From a bacterium (GTDB lineage: Bacteria > UBP6 > UBA1177): DNA of 64,000 nt. Location of the stretch: positions 1 to 64,000 of the forward strand of contig JAEESW010000005.1 of NCBI GenBank assembly GCA_016290135.1, read 5' to 3'. The notes under the pieces were generated by a model. It saw only the letters and a list, made by a program, of their open reading frames with translations. It ran no database searches and was not told the origin of the DNA. Each line of letters begins with the position of its first letter. Within the stretch, counting starts at the first letter, position 1. Below, in pieces: positions 1-9,000 of the stretch. Made by a program: the position numbers and the translations under genes.

Positions 1-1
1 C

Positions 2-319
2 CGCTGCGCACTGCTCGACAAGATCGGCTACAACTATAGCGAAATGGTGAAAAGCGGTTATGCCTTTCCCGTCACCGACATCAAAGTCAAATACGTGAGA
101 CCGCTCAACTTCGGAGAGCACGCTAAAATAGTCTCAAGCCTTGTCGAATACGAGAACATGATCAAAATAAAATACGAAATCTTCAATGAAAAAGGAGAAC
201 TCACGACAAAAGCCGAAAGCACCCAGATGGCTTTCAACATCTCGAAAATGGAGTCCGAATTCGTCTGCCCAGGAGTTTTCGTAAACAGAGTCAACGAAAT
301 AATCAAAAGCGGGAAGTAA
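2..319 (+). CDS. Acyl-CoA thioesterase, 4HBT hotdog fold (5' partial)
   Basis: The frame is open to the window edge, and the residues before the ATG at 44 (RCALLDKIGYNYSEM) fit a YbgC/4HBT-type hotdog thioesterase, so the gene starts upstream and only about 105 C-terminal residues are visible. The visible part has the family's beta-strand pattern, including VTDIKVKYVRPLNFGE and MIKIKYEIFNEKGEL. These enzymes hydrolyse acyl-CoA or acyl-ACP thioesters in the cytoplasm. With the downstream LolA-like, MMPL and ketosynthase genes it resembles the thioesterase of aryl-polyene clusters. The catalytic Asp would lie in the missing N-terminus, so activity cannot be judged. Confidence 0.75.
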   Translation, partial: RCALLDKIGYNYSEMVKSGYAFPVTDIKVKYVRPLNFGEHAKIVSSLVEYENMIKIKYEIFNEKGELTTKAESTQMAFNISKMESEFVCPGVFVNRVNEIIKSGK

Positions 320-326
320 TTCGTCT

Positions 327-385
327 CCGTCATCTTGAACGAATGTGAAAGATCTCTCGGATTCTCGCTTCGCTCCGTATGACGG
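327..385. repeat. Small REP/MITE-like element with 7-bp inverted ends
   Basis: A 59-bp intergenic unit begins CCGTCAT and ends ATGACGG, a perfect 7-bp terminal inverted repeat, with GATCTCTCGG and CTTCGCTCCG inside. It directly follows the thioesterase stop. It resembles the short 'GTCATcctgagcg...ATGACG' elements scattered in many bacterial genomes. I found no second copy in this window. It could also act as a transcriptional end hairpin. Confidence 0.45.
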
Positions 386-533
386 TTCAAAAACTTGCCT
401 TTCAAGCACATGGTTCTAAAATTCTATGCTTTGTTGTTTTCGTCGTAGCATTTTTTCGATATTCCGACGGACAAAAAACGGCGCAGCGGAACCGGACAAC
501 AACGCTTTTATCAACTTTTTTGGAGGTAATACT

Positions 534-1526
534 ATGAAAAGATTTTTGGTTTTAACAGTTGTTTTTGCAGCAATGTTTCTTATGATTTCCTGTGGCAGCA
601 GCAGCAATGACGGCATTACACACGACGGCGACAAATTCTGCGGAGAATTCTATGCCGACGGAGAATGTAACGGCCATGATGCCAAAGTCTGCAGCGAAGG
701 CGACAGAACCTGGTATGAAGTCGAAGGAACCGGCAAGAAATTCTACTGCGACAAAGACGGAGAATGCGATAAAGCGGCTCAGGATCTTGTTAATTACTGT
801 TTCTTAGGCGGCGGTGATACAGACTCTGACACCGGGGATTCCGGCAGCGAAGGCGGAGACACAGACACCGATGCCGACACTGGCGATTCCGGCAGCGAAG
901 GCGGCGATACGAATTCTTTTGAATGCGATATGCCAGGTGATTACAAATGCATGAACGGAGACTCATACGTCTGCGAACTTCTTCCGACCGGCGACATGGT
1001 ATGGTCGTTTAAGGAAGAATGCGCTGACGGCTGCGATTCCGAAACGGGCGCATGCAATGCGATACTCAGAGACTGCAACGAGTCGCACCACGAACTCTGC
1101 ACTGACGAAGAAACAGGTCTTATGTGGTCAAAAAAATCGGGAGAGAAGCCCTGGACTGAGGCAAACCAGTACTGCGAAAACCTTGAAGAACTCGGATTTG
1201 ATGACTGGAGACTTCCGACTATCGACGAACTCAGAACACTTATTCTCGAGTGCGAAGGAACAGTTACCGGCGGAGCATGCCCGATCAGCGAGGAAGCCGG
1301 CATTCTCAGCGATGAATCATGGAACGATGACTGTTACTGTGAAGAGAATCACATGGGAATTTACACGAAATTCGGCACGGAAGACTGGTATGACTATTTC
1401 TGGTCTTCTTCCTCTGTCTCAGGTACAGACGGTTACTGGGCTCTGGACACTTCTGAAGCAAACATTGCAGCACACAATCCTGAAGACTCTATGACCGGGG
1501 CACGCTGCGTAAGACTCGCAGAATAA
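534..1526 (+). CDS. Surface lipoprotein with acidic linker and DUF1566-type domain
   Basis: The ORF-track start at 426 is too early. ATG 534 has a strong ribosome site (GGAGG, 7 nt upstream) and opens a lipoprotein signal with lipobox MISC (Cys20). The 330-residue protein then has a small Cys-rich region, a duplicated SGSEGGDTD linker near residue 100, a second Cys-rich segment, and a C-terminal DUF1566/Lcl_C-type domain (ETGLMWSKKSG, DDWRLPTIDEL, GARCVRLAE). It is probably displayed at the outer membrane or cell surface. Exact function is unknown. It lies between the thioesterase and the LolA-like gene of the putative lipid cluster, so it may be an insertion into that cluster. Confidence 0.85.
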   Translation: MKRFLVLTVVFAAMFLMISCGSSSNDGITHDGDKFCGEFYADGECNGHDAKVCSEGDRTWYEVEGTGKKFYCDKDGECDKAAQDLVNYCFLGGGDTDSDTGDSGSEGGDTDTDADTGDSGSEGGDTNSFECDMPGDYKCMNGDSYVCELLPTGDMVWSFKEECADGCDSETGACNAILRDCNESHHELCTDEETGLMWSKKSGEKPWTEANQYCENLEELGFDDWRLPTIDELRTLILECEGTVTGGACPISEEAGILSDESWNDDCYCEENHMGIYTKFGTEDWYDYFWSSSSVSGTDGYWALDTSEANIAAHNPEDSMTGARCVRLAE

Positions 1527-1542
1527 TTTATAATCTCAGAAA

Positions 1543-3195
1543 TCATTCCATACTTATACAAAGATTCTCTTCCGGATAAAATTCCTTTAACGCTTCCCCT
1601 TCGACAAGTTCCGCAGACATTGCTACAGTCAGACTTGCGACCGTATCAGTGGAATCGAAATCATGTTTTGAATAGTATGAGGACTGAAATTCCCCCACCC
1701 TGACGCCGTTTTCGACCTTGTTCCCTGCGAGGATGCAGACATCACATGAGTCGTATGAACAGGAGATTATCTTGTAAACTGTTACCTCCGGTGCATATTT
1801 CAGAGTTTTCATCGAAGCTTTCTGGATATCGGAAAGAAGGATCGTAGCCCCGACAAGGACTTCATCACCGGTTACCGAAAGAAGTATCGCAGGTTCGCCT
1901 TCAGGATGAGCAGGTGTTACAGCCGTTTCTTTAAAGAAATACGACAAACTTGAACCGGTACCGCTGCTTGAACTTGGACCGATACCATAACCAAGCCCGA
2001 CAAGCTCTTTCAGATCGACATAGATATCACCTTCACCGACGATACCGGATCCCTCAAAGGCAAAATATTTTTCGGCGTCAATAATGGCTGCAGTTTCGTC
2101 AAGATCTCCGTCATCCAGAGAGGCGACTGACGATTCATACATCAGCCTTCCCGCAAATTTGGGATATTTCGGAGCGCATAAAGGTTTGCCGAGTTTTTCC
2201 ATGAATTTGTCAAACTTCTCAGGTTCGTTGTAAGGAGTGAGGATGTCGAGTTCTCCGCTGACAGCAAGCTTTCCTTCAGACCCCGGAAGCGCTTTAGCAA
2301 CTTTGACATCAAGCTCGCCGGCACCGAAACCGTCGTAACAGACGATCTCTCCGGCATCTGTAATTTTGCCGAAAAGAAGCTGTCCAACAGAGTCATCGTC
2401 AAGCCCGATCCTGACTTTACCCTTTTCAACATTTTCCGGAAGAAACAAAAAAGCGGTAAATCCTCTGAAATCGGATTCGCTGTGATACTGCACTGTTTTA
2501 AGAAAATTCTCCTCATCGGATTCTATAAGTCTGGTGTAATAAAACGTAGTGGAAGAGTAGTCGTGATCCGGTTCAGTCGTGACACTTCCGATATATCCCT
2601 GGGCGAAATCAGTCCCATTGTAGGCTTCTCTCGGCGGTTCGGAATCGCCTGTTGTGATGATATAGCTGCTCGCCACGCTTACCTTAACTTTTCCGTAAGG
2701 TTTCGGGAAACGCTTTGAGCCGTCATCCGGTTTAAGCGAGACTTCGCAACTCTCTGTTTTTTCCTTGCAGTTTTCTTCGGCGCAGGAAACGAAATCATCG
2801 TCTAAAACAGAGCCGCCGCACTTTTCAAGCCAGCAGTCATACATTCCGGAAAACTTCTCAGCTTCGCTTTTCTCCCCCTTTTTAATGCATGATTGGAGAC
2901 ACTCCTCAGACCTGCATGATATGTAACAGCTGAAAATTTCATGACATGTTTTTTTGTAAGCAGACTCAGACTCATTTGAATCAGAATCGTTGTCAGGCTT
3001 TACTGCATCATCGTCCCCCGGCTCATCGGCATCATCCGGCTCGCTGTCCGTAAGATCTTCGTCCGAAAGATCCTCACCGGAACTATCGTGATCCTGAATT
3101 TCATCTGTATCGTTTTTCTTGTCGCCGCTTCCGCCGCCGCACCCGGCAAAAAACAAAATGACTGATAAGCCTAAAAAAACAAGCACTTTTTTCAT
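1543..3195 (-). CDS. Large lipoprotein with acidic linker, unknown function
   Basis: The 550-residue product starts at an ATG preceded by GGAGGTTAAATC and has a signal peptide with lipobox FAGC (Cys19). Next come an Asp/Glu/Ser linker (about residues 25-75) and a Cys-rich segment (ESAYKKTCHEIFSCYISC, CWLEKCGG) that is probably disulfide-bonded. The remaining 400 residues show no domain I recognise. It lacks the DUF1566 WRLP motif of its neighbour. It converges on the preceding gene with 16 bp between stops and diverges from the LolA-like gene. It is likely an exported, outer-membrane-anchored protein. Confidence 0.8.
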   Translation of the reverse strand: MKKVLVFLGLSVILFFAGCGGGSGDKKNDTDEIQDHDSSGEDLSDEDLTDSEPDDADEPGDDDAVKPDNDSDSNESESAYKKTCHEIFSCYISCRSEECLQSCIKKGEKSEAEKFSGMYDCWLEKCGGSVLDDDFVSCAEENCKEKTESCEVSLKPDDGSKRFPKPYGKVKVSVASSYIITTGDSEPPREAYNGTDFAQGYIGSVTTEPDHDYSSTTFYYTRLIESDEENFLKTVQYHSESDFRGFTAFLFLPENVEKGKVRIGLDDDSVGQLLFGKITDAGEIVCYDGFGAGELDVKVAKALPGSEGKLAVSGELDILTPYNEPEKFDKFMEKLGKPLCAPKYPKFAGRLMYESSVASLDDGDLDETAAIIDAEKYFAFEGSGIVGEGDIYVDLKELVGLGYGIGPSSSSGTGSSLSYFFKETAVTPAHPEGEPAILLSVTGDEVLVGATILLSDIQKASMKTLKYAPEVTVYKIISCSYDSCDVCILAGNKVENGVRVGEFQSSYYSKHDFDSTDTVASLTVAMSAELVEGEALKEFYPEENLCISME

Positions 3196-3371
3196 GATTT
3201 AACCTCCCACAGATCCAAAACGTTTTATTTTAAGCAACATTGAAATTAACACAATAAAAATCGGATTTCAAAATTGCATAATCCTTGCAAAATATGCGAG
3301 GTTCTATATATTTCCACGGTTTTTTTGAAAGAGTGTTCCGGCATCTCAAGAGGCAGATTTTGGAGGTTTTT

Positions 3372-4007
3372 ATGAGAAAATACACAAAAATATTGGTTCT
3401 TTTAGCAGTGATTTTTGTTGTTTACCCTCTCTTCCCTGCTGAAGAACTCACATTCGAGACGATATGCAGGCACCTTGCCGCATACAAAAACACGACAGGC
3501 GAATTTACGCAGATAAAGACGAGCGCACTCAAAAAGAGCCTCAAGTCTTCGGGAACTTTCATCCTCACGAGAGACGGTGTCGTCTGGAAAACGCTGAAGC
3601 CCGTCCCTTCAAAGATAGCAATAATCGATGCCTACATGATAACTACTGACGCGAAGGGAAAAAAGACTGTGAAAAGCATGCTCAACAGCGACACTTTTCT
3701 TAAAGTCAACGACATCGTCTCTTCTCTTTTCGCAGGTAACTCAGCAGAAATAAACAAGAATTTCAAGGTCAATTTCAAAGCGACAAGTGCTGAAAAATGG
3801 GAAGCTCTCCTCGTCCCGAAAGACAAGACCATCTCCTACGCGATAAGTTCGATGAATATGAAAGGAACTTTCGTCAAAGGCTCGGTTTCGATCTTCATGG
3901 CTGAGATATACTTTGCCGACGGAGGCAGTTTGAGCTACATTTTCGAGCACCAGAAACACCCTGAAAAACTTACGCAAGAGGAACTTGATGAATTCAAAAA
4001 AGACTAA
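3372..4007 (+). CDS. LolA-like outer-membrane lipoprotein carrier family protein
   Basis: ATG 3372 is preferred over the ORF-track start because TTTGGAGG lies just upstream and a signal peptide (MRKYTKILVLLAVIFVVYPL) follows at once. The mature protein of about 190 residues has LolA-like features: a helix then YKNTTGEFTQIKTS, GTFILTRDGVVWKTLKPVP and a beta-rich body. LolA proteins ferry acyl-bearing cargo through the periplasm. A dedicated LolA-like protein beside an MMPL exporter and a ketosynthase is typical of aryl-polyene and related glycolipid clusters, so this is probably a cluster-specific carrier rather than the housekeeping LolA. It overlaps the next gene by 20 bp, which indicates co-transcription. 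Confidence 0.8.
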   Translation: MRKYTKILVLLAVIFVVYPLFPAEELTFETICRHLAAYKNTTGEFTQIKTSALKKSLKSSGTFILTRDGVVWKTLKPVPSKIAIIDAYMITTDAKGKKTVKSMLNSDTFLKVNDIVSSLFAGNSAEINKNFKVNFKATSAEKWEALLVPKDKTISYAISSMNMKGTFVKGSVSIFMAEIYFADGGSLSYIFEHQKHPEKLTQEELDEFKKD

Positions 4008-6351
4008 CCGCGCTTTCCTTCTTTTCTGGCTCATTTTTCACATCGGAGCCGCCGTTTTTTTAGTGATCTCATATAATTACGGAAGTGAAAAATTTTCATT
4101 GGATTCAGACCTTTTGAATATGATGCCGAAGCCTTTCGAGGAAGAATCGCTGAAAAAAGCGAATGAAACACTGATGAAAAAACTGAGCAAAGCGGCGATC
4201 GTCCTCAGCGCAGACAAAGATTTCGAAAAGGCGAAGGCGGGAGCCGAAAGGATATATGAAAAACTCTCAAAAAGCCCCTACTTCGTTTCGGTCCTCCTGA
4301 ATACCGACACCGTCGACATCAGAGAAATAGCCGGTTTCTTCCACAAATACCGCTTTGATCTGCTTGACGACGAGACTATAAAAGCGATTGAAAACGGCGG
4401 AGCCGAAGACTTTGCGCAGGAAGCGGTATCCAGGATCTACAGCCCCTTCACGATGCTTCCGCTCGATGACCTGAACAGCGACCCCTTCATGCTTGCAGAA
4501 CATAACTTGCAGAAATATCTGGAAGTTTTAGAACATTCCGGCACCGCTTTAAGGCCGAAGGACGGCGTTCTCGCGGCAGAAAAAAACGGTCTCTGGTATG
4601 TCATGATAAAAACGGAGCTTTCGCCTGAAGGTGCGGCACTCGCCTCAAAGGACAACGGAATAACCGAAATTTACGATATATGCGGCAAAATAAAGGCCGA
4701 GACAGGGACGCGCTGCGTCGTTTCGGGCGGCACTTTCCACAGCCACAAAAGCTCGAATTCAGCATCGGAAGAAATCAAAATAATATCAATAATTTCAATA
4801 ACTATCGTTATTTTGATGCTCCTCTTCGTCTTCCGGTCGGCAACCCCGATAATACTTTCTCTCCTCTCTATATTCTTTTCGCTTTTTTCAGCCGCGGCGC
4901 TTACTTTCGCAGTCTTCGGAAAAGTACACTTGGTCACACTCGTATTCGGGACATCGCTCATCGGTTCCTCCATCGACTACAGCCTCCACTACTTCGTCCA
5001 CGCCTCGGGGAACCCCAACCTGAGATCGGGAAGCGAGATCAGATCGAAACTTCTTCCCGGACTCACGATGGCGATAATATCATCCTCAGTCTGCTTTTTA
5101 GCCCTCATTTTCGCGCCGTTCAACCTTCTCAAGCAGATGTCGCTCTTTTCAGTCACAGGACTCGTCAGCTCATTCCTCACGACGACCGCAATATTTCCGT
5201 ATGTTCCGCTTCCTAAAAACAGAGTCGTCAGAGGTGTCACGCTTTTTGAAAAAGGCTTTGCACTTGCCAAAAAGATCAACGGCATTGCGGCGATATGCGT
5301 TATGGTTCTTATTTCAGCCGTGCTTATATTCGTTTTCAGAGACAATTTCGGGATAGAGAACGACATCAAAAAGCTCTACAAAGAAGAAGGAGAGCTTCTT
5401 GAAAACGAAAAAGAGGCTTATTCCGTCATCTCCTACGCTCCCGTAAACTGGTTCATCGTGAGCGGCAGTGACGAGAACGAGGTCCTCAAAAAGGAAGAAG
5501 AATTGCGTGAAAGGCTTAAAACTATTGATAAAAACAGCGACGGCGTAATGTCGGCTTCCGTATTCATCCCGTCAGTTGAAAAGCAGAAAAGATCGCGCGC
5601 GACAGTCGAAGAACTACTTCCTTTTACAGAAAAACAGTTCGAAACACTGGAATTTGACGGAAACGAAGCCGAAAACTTCAAAAAAGGCTTTTTCGAAGCT
5701 GAAAAAACACTCCTTTCGGTCAACTCAGAGGACTTCCCTTCTTCGATAAAGGAAGCTCTCGCCTCCTACTGGCTCGGCAAAGTGAAAGACAAATATTATT
5801 CAATAGTTATCCCGAATTTTCAAGCTGACTACACGACTTTCAGAAGCATAGCCGGAGAAGACGAAAACACCTATTTCGTCCACAAAGTAAAAGACATAAA
5901 TTCAGATCTCGACAAAGTGACGACTATCGTCCTCGAATTCTTCATGGCCGCATATATACTCATGTTTATAGTCCTCAGATTTTTCTACAACACGCGGCAG
6001 TCACTCAAAATCATCTCGATACCTTTCATCGTCATTCTCGCAGCATCGGCCGTTTTTGCAGCGACAGGCACCAGAGCTGAATTTTTCTCGGTCACAGGAA
6101 TGATACTGGTCTTCGGACTCGGGCTTGACTACATCATCTACACGCAGGAAAACGAAAAGACAAAAGACCCTGTTGAAAAAAGGCTCGAACCTTTCGCTAT
6201 CTTCCTCTCATTTTTCACGACTATAGTTTCATTCGGCGCACTCGCACTGAGTTCCTTCCAGCCTGTTCATTTAATAGGTTTCTCAATATTTACAGGGCTT
6301 TGCGCCGCATACTTAGCCGCACTTTTCTACACTTCGGGAGATAAAAAATGA
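3988..6351 (+). CDS. MMPL/RND-family lipid exporter
   Basis: A 787-residue inner-membrane protein. The track start is TTG 3985, but the next codon is ATG 3988 and is preferred. The architecture is duplicated RND: TM1, a large periplasmic loop (about residues 40-240), a TM bundle (IISIISITIVILMLLFVF, FGTSLIGSSIDYSLHYF, SSSVCFLALIF), a second periplasmic domain (about 450-640) and a second TM bundle (ILVFGLGLDYIIYTQE, FFTTIVSFGALALSSF). The SIDYSLHY and GLDYIIYT segments are the TM4/TM10-type proton-relay regions. It is likely to move a lipid or polyene product across the inner membrane using proton motive force. It overlaps both neighbours, so it belongs to the operon. Confidence 0.88.
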   Translation: MNSKKTNRAFLLFWLIFHIGAAVFLVISYNYGSEKFSLDSDLLNMMPKPFEEESLKKANETLMKKLSKAAIVLSADKDFEKAKAGAERIYEKLSKSPYFVSVLLNTDTVDIREIAGFFHKYRFDLLDDETIKAIENGGAEDFAQEAVSRIYSPFTMLPLDDLNSDPFMLAEHNLQKYLEVLEHSGTALRPKDGVLAAEKNGLWYVMIKTELSPEGAALASKDNGITEIYDICGKIKAETGTRCVVSGGTFHSHKSSNSASEEIKIISIISITIVILMLLFVFRSATPIILSLLSIFFSLFSAAALTFAVFGKVHLVTLVFGTSLIGSSIDYSLHYFVHASGNPNLRSGSEIRSKLLPGLTMAIISSSVCFLALIFAPFNLLKQMSLFSVTGLVSSFLTTTAIFPYVPLPKNRVVRGVTLFEKGFALAKKINGIAAICVMVLISAVLIFVFRDNFGIENDIKKLYKEEGELLENEKEAYSVISYAPVNWFIVSGSDENEVLKKEEELRERLKTIDKNSDGVMSASVFIPSVEKQKRSRATVEELLPFTEKQFETLEFDGNEAENFKKGFFEAEKTLLSVNSEDFPSSIKEALASYWLGKVKDKYYSIVIPNFQADYTTFRSIAGEDENTYFVHKVKDINSDLDKVTTIVLEFFMAAYILMFIVLRFFYNTRQSLKIISIPFIVILAASAVFAATGTRAEFFSVTGMILVFGLGLDYIIYTQENEKTKDPVEKRLEPFAIFLSFFTTIVSFGALALSSFQPVHLIGFSIFTGLCAAYLAALFYTSGDKK

Positions 6352-7526
6352 AAATATACTTGTCACGTCCGGGAGTTTTTTCGGCAGCCGGAAAAAACGC
6401 CGAAGAACTCTGGAAATCACTTCTAAACGGAGACCAGAGCGGGATAAAACGCTATGAAACATTCTCAGGAAGCACATTCTTCGCAGCCAGGATCGACGAA
6501 AACGCGCTTCAGCCGTCCACCGGCAGATTCGATATGAAAATAATCAGGATCGAAGAAGCGGCACTTGACCAGATCGGCAGCATTATCGAAAAAGCAAAGT
6601 CAAAATACGGAGAAAAAAGGATCGCGGTCTGCGTCGGCTCGTGCGACAACGGCACAGAGTTTTCCCTTGCGGGACACCGGAAATACTTCGAAAACGGCGC
6701 ATTTCCCGAAGATTATTCGATAGAGATGCAGGGTGCGGACTACGTTTCGACTTTCATCGCCGAAAAATACTCTCTCAAAGGTCCTGCATGCACCTTTTCG
6801 ACAGCATGCTCCTCTAGCGCAGGAGCGATAATAAAAGCGGCAGAACTCATAAGATCGGGCTTGTGCGACGCGGCTGTTGCCGGCGGGATCGACATAGCAT
6901 CAGACACAACCTTGGACGGTTTTGCCTCTTTGGAAGCGATATCAGACAGGATCACGAACCCTTTCAGCAAAAATAGAAGCGGAATAACTTTAGGCGACGG
7001 TGCGGCATTCTTTGTCCTCTCGAAAGAACCGCTTGACGACGAATCTCCCGCTGTCACACTTCTCGGTTACGGCGAATCCTGCGATGCACACCACATGACT
7101 TCCCCCGATCCGAGTGGCGTTGGAGCCAAAAAAGCGATGGAAAAAGCACTTTCAAGCGCAAATATAAAGCCGGAAGAAGTCGATTACGTCAACCTCCACG
7201 GCACCGGGACAAAGTTCAACGATTCGATGGAAGCAAAGGCAGTCGATGCCGTTTTCGGCGCTTACAAAGTTAAGTGCTCGACCACAAAACCGATTACCGG
7301 CCACACTTTGGGAGCTGCCGGAGCGCTTGAGCTCGCGATCTGCTTTGCTGCGGTCACAAACAATGCCCTTCCCCCGCAGATCTGGGACGGAGTTTTCGAC
7401 GACGAGATGCCAAAACTCAATTTCGTTAATAAAAACGATAACTTATATCAAACAAAAATTTGTCTTTCGAACTCGTTCGCTTTCGGCGGCGCGAATGCGT
7501 GCCTTGTCATAAAAAAAGAGGAGTAA
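6348..7526 (+). CDS. Beta-ketoacyl-ACP synthase (FabF-type KS)
   Basis: A 392-residue thiolase-fold condensing enzyme that extends acyl chains by decarboxylative Claisen condensation. The Cys-His-His triad is visible: Cys154 in TFSTACSSSAG, His in LHGTGTKFND, and His in KPITGHTLGAAGALE. The C-terminal SFAFGGANACLV signature is intact. Its start overlaps the exporter stop as ATGA, so translation is probably coupled. Beside a LolA-like carrier, an MMPL exporter and a thioesterase it is more likely a pathway-specific ketosynthase (aryl-polyene type) than housekeeping FabF. Confidence 0.92.
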   Translation: MKIYLSRPGVFSAAGKNAEELWKSLLNGDQSGIKRYETFSGSTFFAARIDENALQPSTGRFDMKIIRIEEAALDQIGSIIEKAKSKYGEKRIAVCVGSCDNGTEFSLAGHRKYFENGAFPEDYSIEMQGADYVSTFIAEKYSLKGPACTFSTACSSSAGAIIKAAELIRSGLCDAAVAGGIDIASDTTLDGFASLEAISDRITNPFSKNRSGITLGDGAAFFVLSKEPLDDESPAVTLLGYGESCDAHHMTSPDPSGVGAKKAMEKALSSANIKPEEVDYVNLHGTGTKFNDSMEAKAVDAVFGAYKVKCSTTKPITGHTLGAAGALELAICFAAVTNNALPPQIWDGVFDDEMPKLNFVNKNDNLYQTKICLSNSFAFGGANACLVIKKEE

Positions 7527-7976
7527 ATGATAAAAATACTTTTTGTCTGTCACGGCAACATCTGCCGCAGTCCGATGGCTGAATTCGTTATGAAAAAACT
7601 CGTCGAAGATGCCGGATTGTCTGATAAATTCGGGATAGAATCTGCCGCAACAAGCACCGAAGAGATCGGGAACCCCGTCTATCCGCCCGCAAAGAGGAAA
7701 TTAGCAGAGCACGGGATCGGTTGTGCCGGAAAAACAGCACGTCAGATGAACGCAGGCGACTATCAGAAATTCGACCTTCTCATCGGCATGGACAGCGCGA
7801 ATATCCGCAACATGACACGCATCTGCGGCGGTGACCCTGAAGACAAGATAAAACTTCTTCTCAACTATGCGGGAGTTGACCGCGATGTCGCCGATCCGTG
7901 GTACACAGGTGACTTCGATGCGACATGGAACGATGTTTCAAAAGGGTGCGCGGCGCTGCTGGAGAGCCTCATTTAA
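7527..7976 (+). CDS. Low-molecular-weight protein-tyrosine phosphatase
   Basis: A 149-residue cytoplasmic phosphatase. The P-loop CHGNICRS (CX5R, nucleophile Cys8, Arg14) is followed by the usual SPMAE, and the general-acid Asp sits in VADPWYTGDF near residue 117. Both catalytic parts look intact. The ATG abuts the ketosynthase stop codon, so it is the last gene of the operon. Such phosphatases often act with tyrosine kinases in exopolysaccharide control; a role in the lipid cluster would be new to me and is only suggested by co-transcription. Confidence 0.92.
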   Translation: MIKILFVCHGNICRSPMAEFVMKKLVEDAGLSDKFGIESAATSTEEIGNPVYPPAKRKLAEHGIGCAGKTARQMNAGDYQKFDLLIGMDSANIRNMTRICGGDPEDKIKLLLNYAGVDRDVADPWYTGDFDATWNDVSKGCAALLESLI

Positions 7977-8042
7977 AGTTGCATTTATTCATTAAATCTT
8001 TAACATAAAGCGTTTATGTTTTTTGAACAAAATGAGGTCATC

Positions 8043-8978
8043 ATGAAAAATTTTTCTTATTTTATGATTATCATGCTCCTTTTTTTCACACTTTCTGCAG
8101 AAGATCTGATCCTTATCCATGAAAATAGTTATGTTGACAAAAACGGAAACGAAAAAACAGAAGAAAAAGAACAAACTGCAGAAACCGACAAAAGCAATTC
8201 CGAGGGCAAAACAGAAAAAACAGTAGATCCTAAAAATGACAAGAACTTTTTTACCCGTTTCAAATTCGGGATCGGAGCCAACTTCAGCGGAACTGCAGGG
8301 ATGTTTCGCGAATATGAGAACTACGTATTTAAGAACCAATTCGGGGCTTCTTTAGGTTTTGATTTCAACTGGCTCGTATTCAAAAAAGAGAGCGGCAGAG
8401 GTGAAGGCAATCTATATCTTGGATTCGGATTCAACTTCCAGTACTGGATGCCGACGACATGGCGCAACAAAGAGAACAGATCTTACGATGATGATTACTA
8501 TTATGACGAAGATTATCCCGATTTTTATATCATGCTCCACTACATGAGAATTCCGGTGACATTAAATTTAGCCTATGAATTGAAAGCCGGTATCGGGGCT
8601 TTGAAAAGTGTCGAACCAAGGGTCTCTCTCGGAATAAACAACAATATATTCAAATTCGGATGGGGTTCTTCCGACAAAGAACTCAATGAGGAATTATCCG
8701 AAGACTTGAATGAATTCAACCACAGAATATACAATTATAAAATCAGCGGAACATGGTCTTTAGGATTAAGTTTCGTCTTCGAAAACAACTGGTTTTTCTC
8801 AACTTCTATCGGCGGAGATTTCGGAAGCAGCAACTACAGAAGCAATCTTTTTTACGAAAGAGCTTACGAACGTGATGAAGACGGTGACAGGACAGATAAA
8901 TTGAAAAGTAATAAGTACGGCCGATTTTTATACGGTCACCACGAATTCATGATGTTCGAGACAGGGTACAGGTTCTGA
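8043..8978 (+). CDS. Predicted outer-membrane beta-barrel protein
   Basis: The preferred start is ATG 8043 (GAGGT 4 nt upstream), giving 311 residues with a signal peptide (MKNFSYFMIIMLLFFTLSA). A charged Glu/Lys/Thr stretch (about residues 30-65) precedes alternating amphipathic strands rich in Gly and aromatics: FKFGIGANFSGTAG, ASLGFDFNWLVF, LYLGFGFNFQYWMP, SLGLSFVFENNWFF. The last strand ends FMMFETGYRF, and the terminal Phe is the usual Bam recognition residue. This fits an OmpA/porin-like barrel of unknown specificity. It appears monocistronic, with a small hairpin just after the stop. Confidence 0.75.
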   Translation: MKNFSYFMIIMLLFFTLSAEDLILIHENSYVDKNGNEKTEEKEQTAETDKSNSEGKTEKTVDPKNDKNFFTRFKFGIGANFSGTAGMFREYENYVFKNQFGASLGFDFNWLVFKKESGRGEGNLYLGFGFNFQYWMPTTWRNKENRSYDDDYYYDEDYPDFYIMLHYMRIPVTLNLAYELKAGIGALKSVEPRVSLGINNNIFKFGWGSSDKELNEELSEDLNEFNHRIYNYKISGTWSLGLSFVFENNWFFSTSIGGDFGSSNYRSNLFYERAYERDEDGDRTDKLKSNKYGRFLYGHHEFMMFETGYRF

Positions 8979-8983
8979 CACTG

Positions 8984-9000
8984 AAGACGTTGAACGTCTT
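8984..9000. terminator. Short hairpin between convergent genes
   Basis: AAGACG and CGTCTT pair around the loop TTGAA between the outer-membrane protein stop and the convergent pseudouridine synthase stop. A T-rich run (GTTTTTTC) lies a few bases further on the plus strand. The stem is only 6 bp, so this is a weak terminator call. Confidence 0.35.
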
